Assembly (NCBI GenBank): GCA_031266415.1
Contig: JAISBB010000001.1
Span: forward strand, 62,001 to 126,000
Direction of reading: 5' to 3'
Length of the DNA stretch: 64,000 nucleotides
From: Oscillospiraceae bacterium
GTDB lineage: Bacteria > Bacillota > Clostridia > Oscillospirales > Ruminococcaceae
Numbering within the stretch: the stretch's first letter is position 1; every line of letters begins with the position of its first letter. Both the position numbers and the translations under genes were made by a program. Shown here in pieces: positions 57,047 through 64,000 of the stretch. The notes beneath the pieces are model-generated. The model had not been told where the DNA came from, did no database searches, and saw only the letters and a list, made by a program, of their open reading frames with translations.

Positions 57047-60000
57047 CTAAGCTTTTTCCCCTGTTGTTGTGGTTGCAGTTTTACTTGCTGTCGTTACTGT
57101 AGCCTTACTTGGTGTTATGGTAGTAGTAGCTTTTGCTGTTGTGGTTACTGCAGAAGCGGTTTTCAACTTTGCCTTCCCAACTGCTTTTGTTACCTTGGCA
57201 GAGACAGATAACTTCATTAGTGAATTCGCATTTGCCGTGCATGTGCCAATTTTAACAATTTTTCCGGCTGAGTTAAGTGCACAAACTGTAAATTTTTTAT
57301 TTTTATCTGCTGCTTTTCCCTCTAAATATATTGTAGCTCCGCAACTAATTTTGCCAAGATTTCCCAAATCCAATAACATAATGTTAGCACTAAGACCATA
57401 ATCTTTTGGATCCAGCATCCACATTTTTAAATCAACAGTCCCTGTTGCCTTAGAAGCCAAAATCTCTGAGGCAAAAACAAAAGCCATGGTATTTTGCTCA
57501 TTCAAAACGACTCTGGAGGCTCCAGTCGCTTTCACCTCTTCTTGCAATGTTTTAAAATCCAAAACAAAACTTTTAATTTTCGATTCTTTATAGCTCTTAT
57601 TTGGCAAATTTAATGCTATTGGACATTCTTTCACTATGTAACTGTAATGTGTATCCTTAATTTTAAAAGTAACTTTGCCGTTACTCATTTCTTTACTGCT
57701 CAACACGGCAACTATTTTACCAGTAGAATCAATTTGATAAACTGTGCACGGTAAATTTATCTTAAGGGCTTGTGAAGCGGGATCTAACAAAACAAAAACT
57801 TCAAACTTAAATGGAAAAGTTTGTTTCCTGCCGAATGTTAATAATTGCAAATTTGTTCCATTCACAACGTTTTGGGGATATCTTTTTTTTGCATTTTCAA
57901 TAACTGAGCTTGATGAAACTACGTTTGTATTTAAATTTATCAGCCCTTGTTCAAGTATTTCTAGTGCTTTCTTTATTTCTTCTTCTGTAATTCCCACTGC
58001 TTGCTTTTCTTGAGCCGTCGTCTTGGCTGTTGCCGTTGTTTTTGTCGCTGCCGTAGTTGTGGTGGTTGTTGTTTTAGCTGGTGTTGTTGCAAAACGTAGG
58101 CTATTTCCTCTAGGAAAAGTCAAGTCTGGTTCAAAATATCGATGTGAATTTACATTCGCACTAACTTGCATCCCTATTTTAACTGCCGTTGCTGCCTTCG
58201 TTGTTGTTGTTTTAACTGTTGCCACCGTTGCTTTTGTTGCTGTTTTACCAGCTGTTTTTGCTGCTGCAGCAGCATTCTCAGCAGCTATACGTTCTTTTGC
58301 GGCTTCCAACAGACTTTCCACAGATAAGTCAAAACCCGAAATACGACTTTCCTCTTTATTAATGGACTGGGAACCAAAGATACTCTTACTGTTCGGGTTA
58401 CGCAATATCTTTTCAAAAGACTTTCTAAATTCAGAAAGCGCAAATTCACCATGGTCATTATTCTTAACCGACTTACCGTCGATTATAAGATGTGTTCTAT
58501 CTGGGTTCGCTATCCCACCGGCGCCACTAGCATTGGCAGAGCTGCCAGAAGAACCACCAGAGCTGCCAGAAGAATCACCAGAGCCACCAGAAGAATCACC
58601 AGAGGGCAACAACTTTACGTTAACAGTAAACTCAAAATTACCCATGGGGTTTGAGGCAGAAACAGTATATGAACCGCTCTCTTCTGGTGTAAAGAAAACC
58701 TCAAAATGAGAACCAACATTTTTCAATTCCCAAATAATTGGGTTACCATTGGAATCAACGAGCTCAGGGGGCTTACCTTCTTCTGCACCTATAACAACAA
58801 ATTTCACAGAGTCTCCAGGCTCAAAGTTAGTTGGATTGTTCGGATCAATTGGGGTCATAGTCCCATCTTCGTCAACCTTATATGCAAAAATAACTAACCC
58901 AGCCTCATTTAAGTATATGTGAGTTTTTCCACAAAGGTGATTATTGACATCATATAACGCCAACCAGTAATGATTTTCTTTCACCACCGGTACATTAACT
59001 CTGTAAACCCCTGTGCTAGTGGTGGGGAATGTTTTTTCTGCGGCCGAAAGCGTAAGTAAACCGTCAAAAGCAGAAACATCGCGTGTTACTCTAGTGGGTT
59101 CACTTTTCGATATGTGAATATCACTAGCAAGAGAAACAGGCCGTGCAGAGCGAAAATCAAGCAATTTAGCGCTTACCGGTTCAATTCCATTTGTTGCAAC
59201 ATACACAGTTGCATTGGTCCAAAATCTCGGCGACTCTGGATGAATTCCATTTGCTAGCGTAACGGTTTCTGCTAAATGACCACTTGCAGTCAACTGCAGG
59301 CTTTCGTCAGAATAAACATCAGCATCCGGCAACACTATGTGTGCCTTTGTTGTTTGTTTAAGTGAATAGGTCGGCAGTAAATTACAAATCAAATCACTTG
59401 GGCCCAAATCGGTACGCAAACCCCAATTAGTTGCAGCCCTCCACACAGGTGGCAAACCAAACAAAACATTCGATTTGTTTTCATACACTATTTTGTGAAG
59501 GTTCACACCATCTTCTAACTTCAATTCGCCGTAAATCCGCGGTGTTACGCCCTGCAAAAATATGTCAAAATTTTCATCTTGAACATAATCACTTGTTATT
59601 TTATTCCCATGGAATTGACAACTGTCAAAAATACAAGGGGCAGAATTATATATGTCATTACCCTGGGCAGCCATGTTTGGCCCAACCCCAAGGTGGGCTT
59701 TTTCTGCTTCGCACAACAGATGTGCGCTCTCCACATCCACTGGGTTTGTAAAATCGAAAGAAGAAAATCCTGAGCCCCAATCAAGTTGATCACGGTCGAA
59801 AAAGTAAAGCTCAACCATATTACTTGACCCTACCGGTCCAAGTAACCAATTATCCCAAGCATCAACAATGCGTTTCACTTCATCTTCTACCGCACCAACA
59901 GTAGATGAATCTATAAACCATGGGAAATTCATGTAAGCAATTTTACTGTGGCGCGACTTTGCTATATTTTGTGCATCCCGGACATTAATTTCAATCCAAT

Positions 60001-61993
60001 CGTTTTTCGCTTGATTTAAAACACTCACACCTACTGAAAATTGTGAAGCGGCTAGTGCTTGCAAACCCGTTTCACTTTCCACATTCTCACTAAATTGCGT
60101 TTTCGTAAGAGAACAAATACAATCTGGCACTCCACTTAACTTATCTACCAAACCGTAAAGTAAAACTGGTTTCGGCATGTTTGACAATATATTTGGCAGC
60201 TCTTTTCTTAATACCTTCTTAATATTTAGCATATTTAAATCAGCTAAATTCCCTGTTTTAAGCAAATTAGTAAAACTTTGCGCACCTGTATCACTAAAGC
60301 CTACAGCTTTCAACAAACTTTCAATATTGGGTATATTTGTGCCACCAGTTACAGCACCATTCAACAATCCTTTAAGGCTTTGCAAATCTGTAGCACTAAA
60401 GCCAGCGGTTCCCAAAACATCTTTCATATTTGGTATTGTACCGCTAATTATAGCACCAGCTAATAATTCTTTAAGGTTTTTCACGTTTGTGGAACTTAAG
60501 CCTGCCGCTTCCATCAAACCTTTCGTGTTTAACATGTTTGCGCCATCAGTTACAGCACCATTCAACAATCCTTTAAGGCTTTGCACGTCTGTGAAATTGC
60601 TTTCCATTCCCATCAAATCTTTAATAGTTGGTACATTTACTGTATCAATTTTCAAATCTTTTACACTACTTATTAAATCAGAAAAATCTGCAGATTCACT
60701 AAGTTGTTTTTCTAAAATTTCCGCGGCTTTTTCCAACTTGGCAGGGTTAACACCAATTAAATCGTAATAATTGTAAATTGCAAACAACAAACGCAAAAAG
60801 TGAGAATCACTAGAAAAATTAACATTGAAAGCTTTTTCAAAGAAATCCACAATGCAAAGAAGACTATCTTTGTCCGCCATATTTACAATACTGCGATTGT
60901 TTGTTTGTGGGAGTGCTAAATTAAAAAGGCTAAGATCTTTGCACCTACGGTTATATTCAGAAAACGCTAGCAACGGCTGCACAAGTAACGCTTTTTTCTT
61001 GGCACGTTCTTTCCCCAAGTTAAATAAACGAAAAACAGACAAAATTTTGTCTATTCCTCCATCGCCGGTACTTCCTGAATTAATGCCCCAAAAATCTTCT
61101 AACTCTTTCTTCGAAGGTTCTAGTTCTTCATTTATTTCTTCAAGTAAAGTCGAACATCCATTGAAAAGTCCGCCACCATTCCCACTTGCCATGTTCCCGT
61201 GAATTGCAAGTTCAAAAGAATAAAAAGCTCCTTCATTTGCAATTCCACCGCCATTTCCTGCACAATAATCGTTATTCTCCATACGACCTTTGGCCTGGTT
61301 CCCGTTAACGGAAGATTTAATTAAAAACAGTCGTCCTCTGTTGTAAATCCCACCACCGTCTCCATATGCCACGTTATTCTTTACCTTACAACCATATAAC
61401 CAAGTCCAGCCGCTATTATGAATCGTACCACCATCACCCTGTACTTCATTACCACTAAAAACACACTCTCTTGCAACAAAAACTCCACCAAATTTTACAG
61501 TTACTTCTGGTTGACAAAAAAATGGCCCATCACTCCGGCAAGGAATTGCACCATTTAAGTGCACTCCATCTAAGAACAATATTCCATGAACATCAAAAAA
61601 AGATCCTGTAAATGGGCTTAATACTTCTTCATTACGGCTAATTTCAACACCTGAATTTTGACCCGTTATGAGAATAAATTTGCCAACAGGCACATTTATC
61701 TCCCCTGTTAATTCAACATTCGCAGTAAGCACAATTTCTGTTCTTACATAAGATTCAGCACTATTAATTGCATTTTGAAGCTCCACAGCAGTTGCAACAT
61801 TCACGCCGTTCCTCAAAGCAAAACTTTGCGAGGGAAGTAAACTCACAGATACACAAACAGATAAAAAAGTAGCTAGAAATCTTTTTTTCAACCGTTCAAG
61901 CAATAATATAATCTCTGCCCACATTTTCATTCCTTCCTCACCCCTACCTGAAAATAGATGCATTGTTAATTTGTATAATAACATATATTCCAT
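57047..61993 (-). CDS. Giant secreted repeat protein (beta-helix N-terminus, 34-aa repeats, Ig-like domain, Ser/Gly and Thr/Ala/Lys-rich linkers)
   Basis: 1648-aa ORF; signal peptide LKKRFLATFLSVCVSVSLLPSQSFA; GDGGGIYN/GNGGGIAN/GNGGGLFN Pmp-like motifs; low-complexity tracts; no LPXTG visible. Confidence 0.85.
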   Translation of the reverse strand: MEYMLLYKLTMHLFSGRGEEGMKMWAEIILLLERLKKRFLATFLSVCVSVSLLPSQSFALRNGVNVATAVELQNAINSAESYVRTEIVLTANVELTGEINVPVGKFILITGQNSGVEISRNEEVLSPFTGSFFDVHGILFLDGVHLNGAIPCRSDGPFFCQPEVTVKFGGVFVARECVFSGNEVQGDGGTIHNSGWTWLYGCKVKNNVAYGDGGGIYNRGRLFLIKSSVNGNQAKGRMENNDYCAGNGGGIANEGAFYSFELAIHGNMASGNGGGLFNGCSTLLEEINEELEPSKKELEDFWGINSGSTGDGGIDKILSVFRLFNLGKERAKKKALLVQPLLAFSEYNRRCKDLSLFNLALPQTNNRSIVNMADKDSLLCIVDFFEKAFNVNFSSDSHFLRLLFAIYNYYDLIGVNPAKLEKAAEILEKQLSESADFSDLISSVKDLKIDTVNVPTIKDLMGMESNFTDVQSLKGLLNGAVTDGANMLNTKGLMEAAGLSSTNVKNLKELLAGAIISGTIPNMKDVLGTAGFSATDLQSLKGLLNGAVTGGTNIPNIESLLKAVGFSDTGAQSFTNLLKTGNLADLNMLNIKKVLRKELPNILSNMPKPVLLYGLVDKLSGVPDCICSLTKTQFSENVESETGLQALAASQFSVGVSVLNQAKNDWIEINVRDAQNIAKSRHSKIAYMNFPWFIDSSTVGAVEDEVKRIVDAWDNWLLGPVGSSNMVELYFFDRDQLDWGSGFSSFDFTNPVDVESAHLLCEAEKAHLGVGPNMAAQGNDIYNSAPCIFDSCQFHGNKITSDYVQDENFDIFLQGVTPRIYGELKLEDGVNLHKIVYENKSNVLFGLPPVWRAATNWGLRTDLGPSDLICNLLPTYSLKQTTKAHIVLPDADVYSDESLQLTASGHLAETVTLANGIHPESPRFWTNATVYVATNGIEPVSAKLLDFRSARPVSLASDIHISKSEPTRVTRDVSAFDGLLTLSAAEKTFPTTSTGVYRVNVPVVKENHYWLALYDVNNHLCGKTHIYLNEAGLVIFAYKVDEDGTMTPIDPNNPTNFEPGDSVKFVVIGAEEGKPPELVDSNGNPIIWELKNVGSHFEVFFTPEESGSYTVSASNPMGNFEFTVNVKLLPSGDSSGGSGDSSGSSGGSSGSSANASGAGGIANPDRTHLIIDGKSVKNNDHGEFALSEFRKSFEKILRNPNSKSIFGSQSINKEESRISGFDLSVESLLEAAKERIAAENAAAAAKTAGKTATKATVATVKTTTTKAATAVKIGMQVSANVNSHRYFEPDLTFPRGNSLRFATTPAKTTTTTTTAATKTTATAKTTAQEKQAVGITEEEIKKALEILEQGLINLNTNVVSSSSVIENAKKRYPQNVVNGTNLQLLTFGRKQTFPFKFEVFVLLDPASQALKINLPCTVYQIDSTGKIVAVLSSKEMSNGKVTFKIKDTHYSYIVKECPIALNLPNKSYKESKIKSFVLDFKTLQEEVKATGASRVVLNEQNTMAFVFASEILASKATGTVDLKMWMLDPKDYGLSANIMLLDLGNLGKISCGATIYLEGKAADKNKKFTVCALNSAGKIVKIGTCTANANSLMKLSVSAKVTKAVGKAKLKTASAVTTTAKATTTITPSKATVTTASKTATTTTGEKA
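58539..58601. repeat. 21-bp minisatellite x3 encoding Ser/Gly linker
   Basis: GAGCTGCCAGAAGAACCACCA / GAGCTGCCAGAAGAATCACCA / GAGCCACCAGAAGAATCACCA. Confidence 0.92.
60190..60635 (-). repeat. About 4.5 tandem 33-34-aa repeats within the giant protein
   Basis: xNxKxLLxxAGFSxTDxQSLKGLLNGAVTxGxNx units; 39-bp exact DNA match at 60346-60384 and 60547-60585 (201-bp offset, two units). Confidence 0.85.
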
Positions 61994-62073
61994 AATTTTT
62001 CAATCATATTTGAAAATATTTTAGCAAATTGCACCGTAAGTTTTATTTAGCTATAATAGATAAGCAAAAAAAT

Positions 62074-62107
62074 AAAACGGACATTGTCAAAACACAATAC
62101 CCGTTTT
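62074..62107 (-). terminator. Rho-independent terminator downstream of metK
   Basis: On minus: AAAACGGGTATTGTGTTTTGACAATGTCCGTTTTATTTTTTT. Confidence 0.8.
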
Positions 62108-62147
62108 CAAACTGTATCTCACTTTTCACATAAATACTAATTCTTTT

Positions 62148-63371
62148 TCAACTGCTACATACAAAATCAAATTTCGATAGAACTAAACTTTGTATCTCTA
62201 AAACTTTATCTCGCTTTTCCCACAAAACCCCGATATCTTCCCTGCCAAAATGCCCATAAGCAGCAAGTTTTCTATATATTGGTTTTTTTAAATCTAAAGC
62301 TGTAATAATCGCCGAAGGTCTAAAATCAAACAATTCATTTATGACCTCAACAAGTTGGCTATCAGCTAATTTCCCAGTTCCAAATGTATTAACCAACACA
62401 GAAACAGGATTGGCAACACCAATTGCATAAGCAAGCTGTAACTCACACTTTTCCGCCAAACCACTTGCAACTATATTCTTCGCCACATAGCGTGCCATAT
62501 ATGCAGCTGATCTGTCAACTTTTGTTGGGTCCTTGCCAGAAAATGCACCACCACCATGCCGTGAATAACCACCATATGTATCAACGATAATTTTTCTGCC
62601 TGTAAGTCCACTGTCTGCTTGCGGCCCACCAAAAACAAATCGGCCTGTGGGGTTAATATGAAATTTTGTTTTCTCAGACAAAAAACCTGCCGGAATAGCA
62701 ACTCTAATTACTTTTTCAATAATATCTTTTTTAATTTGTTTATTTTCAATGTTGGCTTCATGTTGAGAAGAAATCACCACGGTTTCAACTCCAATTGGCT
62801 TACCATCCTCATAAAGCACTGTAACTTGCGACTTGCCATCTGGCTTCAAATACGGAATAATTCCTTCTTTTCTTACTTTCGTTAATCTTTTTGTTAAAGC
62901 ATGTGCTAACAAAATGGGTAATGGCATTAATTCTGCTGTTTCATTGCATGCAAATCCAAACATCATTCCCTGGTCACCAGCCCCATTGCTACTTCCAATC
63001 CCATCTTCTCGCTGCTCAATTGACTTATCAACACCACCAGAAATATCAACAGATTGTTCCCCAATTGAAGTAATTATTGCACAAGTATCGAATCCAAAAC
63101 CACAAGTGCTTCCATCATACCCAATCAACTTCAACGTGTTTCTCACAATTTTGGGGATATCAACATACTCACGGGTTGTTATCTCCCCCACCACAAAAAC
63201 CGCACCTGTTGTTACCATGGTTTCGCAAGCAACACGCCCATCAGGGTCAACTTCCAAAATCGCATCTAAAATTGCATCAGAAATTTGATCACATATCTTA
63301 TCTGGGTGCCCTTCAGTAACCGATTCAGACGTAAATAGACTCAAATTCATAACTTCTTCACTTTCTGGCAA
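62148..63371 (-). CDS. metK: S-adenosylmethionine synthetase (start probably at [11 protein letters not shown])
   Basis: [79 protein letters not shown]. Confidence 0.97.
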   Translation of the reverse strand: MPESEEVMNLSLFTSESVTEGHPDKICDQISDAILDAILEVDPDGRVACETMVTTGAVFVVGEITTREYVDIPKIVRNTLKLIGYDGSTCGFGFDTCAIITSIGEQSVDISGGVDKSIEQREDGIGSSNGAGDQGMMFGFACNETAELMPLPILLAHALTKRLTKVRKEGIIPYLKPDGKSQVTVLYEDGKPIGVETVVISSQHEANIENKQIKKDIIEKVIRVAIPAGFLSEKTKFHINPTGRFVFGGPQADSGLTGRKIIVDTYGGYSRHGGGAFSGKDPTKVDRSAAYMARYVAKNIVASGLAEKCELQLAYAIGVANPVSVLVNTFGTGKLADSQLVEVINELFDFRPSAIITALDLKKPIYRKLAAYGHFGREDIGVLWEKRDKVLEIQSLVLSKFDFVCSS

Positions 63372-63923
63372 TCACGATATCGTAAACAGCCGATCTAATT
63401 TATTAACGAATATTTTATCTGTTTTACATAGTTTAGCAGATTTGTTCCCCATTAAAATTATTGGCGTGAGAATCTTTTTTTCGCTCTTAATCACTTCCTC
63501 TAAATTCATTTCCGCTATAACATCTCCACACTTAATACATTGTCCTTCCGAAACAAAACATTTTATTGCCGCACTTCCCAAATAAACTGTATCTAACCCC
63601 ATATGCACCATTATGGATATTCTGTCATTAACCTTTATTGTAACGGTATGGCGTGTTTTTGCAACGTGAATCACTTCACCATTTACAGGAGCTACAAAAA
63701 CCCCATCAGATGGTTCAATTGCCAAACCATCTCCAATAATCTTGTCCCGAAAAACTTCATCTTCCAATTCAAAAAGTGGAATTACTCGACCATCTGCGGG
63801 TGCCAAAATTTCAATGGGCGCGCTACTAACAAACCTCATCAAATCCATAACCCACATTACCTCTTTCCAACTCATTGGATTTACTGCAAAACATAATCTT
63901 ATCCATTTCCTCAAAAAGATCAC
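63372..63923 (-). CDS. PTS glucose-type EIIA protein (true start likely internal, about 63839-63875)
   Basis: ILAPADGRVIPLFELEDEVFRDKIIGDGLAIEPSDGVFVAPVNGEV...VHMGLDTVYL active-site His. Confidence 0.9.
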   Translation of the reverse strand: MIFLRKWIRLCFAVNPMSWKEVMWVMDLMRFVSSAPIEILAPADGRVIPLFELEDEVFRDKIIGDGLAIEPSDGVFVAPVNGEVIHVAKTRHTVTIKVNDRISIMVHMGLDTVYLGSAAIKCFVSEGQCIKCGDVIAEMNLEEVIKSEKKILTPIILMGNKSAKLCKTDKIFVNKLDRLFTIS

Positions 63924-64000
63924 TCACGCCCAGTCCAATAATAACTTGAACATAATTACTTCCAATATTGCTCACCCCAAGTGCTCCTATTTTTAAAATC
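63826..64000 (-). CDS. PTS EIIB (EIICB) C-terminal end, partial, runs off window end
   Basis: My own translation: ILKIGALGVSNIGSNYVQVIIGLGVSDLFEEMDKIMF... resembles the EIIB end (LGAxGVxxVGNxxQxIFGxxSDxLxxEM); overlaps the EIIA start. Confidence 0.7.
   Translation of the reverse strand, partial: ILKIGALGVSNIGSNYVQVIIGLGVSDLFEEMDKIMFCSKSNELERGNVGYGFDEVC

Noticed and set aside
57060-58280. Repetitive GTT/TTG-rich DNA considered as a CRISPR or phase-variation tract
   Set aside because: No regular direct-repeat/unique-spacer structure; it is triplet low complexity encoding Thr/Ala/Lys
58023-58709. 228-aa plus-strand ORF (MAVAVVFVAAVVVVVVVLAGVV...) looking like a membrane protein
   Set aside because: Antisense of the Thr/Ala/Lys-rich tracts of the giant secreted protein; hydrophobicity is a codon-complement artefact
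60177-60767. 196-aa plus-strand ORF with repeats
   Set aside because: Antisense shadow of the 34-aa repeat array
63372-64000. EIIA/EIIB considered as a regulatory-only PTS remnant
   Set aside because: EIIA retains the HMGLDT active-site region and EIIB continues off the window; no evidence of decay

Overview
Low-GC Bacillota-like (probably Clostridia/Oscillospirales, by inference) chromosomal window made up mostly of housekeeping operons. Minus strand: 3' part of rpsO; the S10-spc-alpha ribosomal block (rpsJ to rplQ, including secY-adk-map-KOW-infA-rpmJ-rpoA); dnaE; era-ybeY; tRNA-Pro and tRNA-Thr; an exported S9 peptidase; a sensor kinase; an M23 peptidase-ftsX-ftsE-CdaR-like regulator-ackA-gyrB run; and a long division/housekeeping run murG-ftsQ-ftsZ-rsmH-ftsL-gmk-rpoZ-rlmB-(P-type-ATPase-like)-glmS. 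After that come a 1648-aa secreted repeat/beta-helix protein, metK and PTS EIIA/EIIB. Plus strand: tRNA-Trp and tRNA-Glu, infC-rpmI-rplT, uvrA, and a response regulator-dnaN-YcxB-like-ireB-cls-priA run. I see no CRISPR array, transposase, integrase or phage gene. The most interesting signal is a set of full-length ORFs whose catalytic motifs are eroded: PriA lacking Walker A, DEEH and motif VI; a P-type ATPase lacking DKTGT; and a histidine kinase lacking its H-box His. Others are the giant secreted protein, AUU initiation of infC, ghost copies of the rpsK and rplT 3' ends, and a tRNA-like remnant. I cannot point to a clearly new defence or mobile system here.
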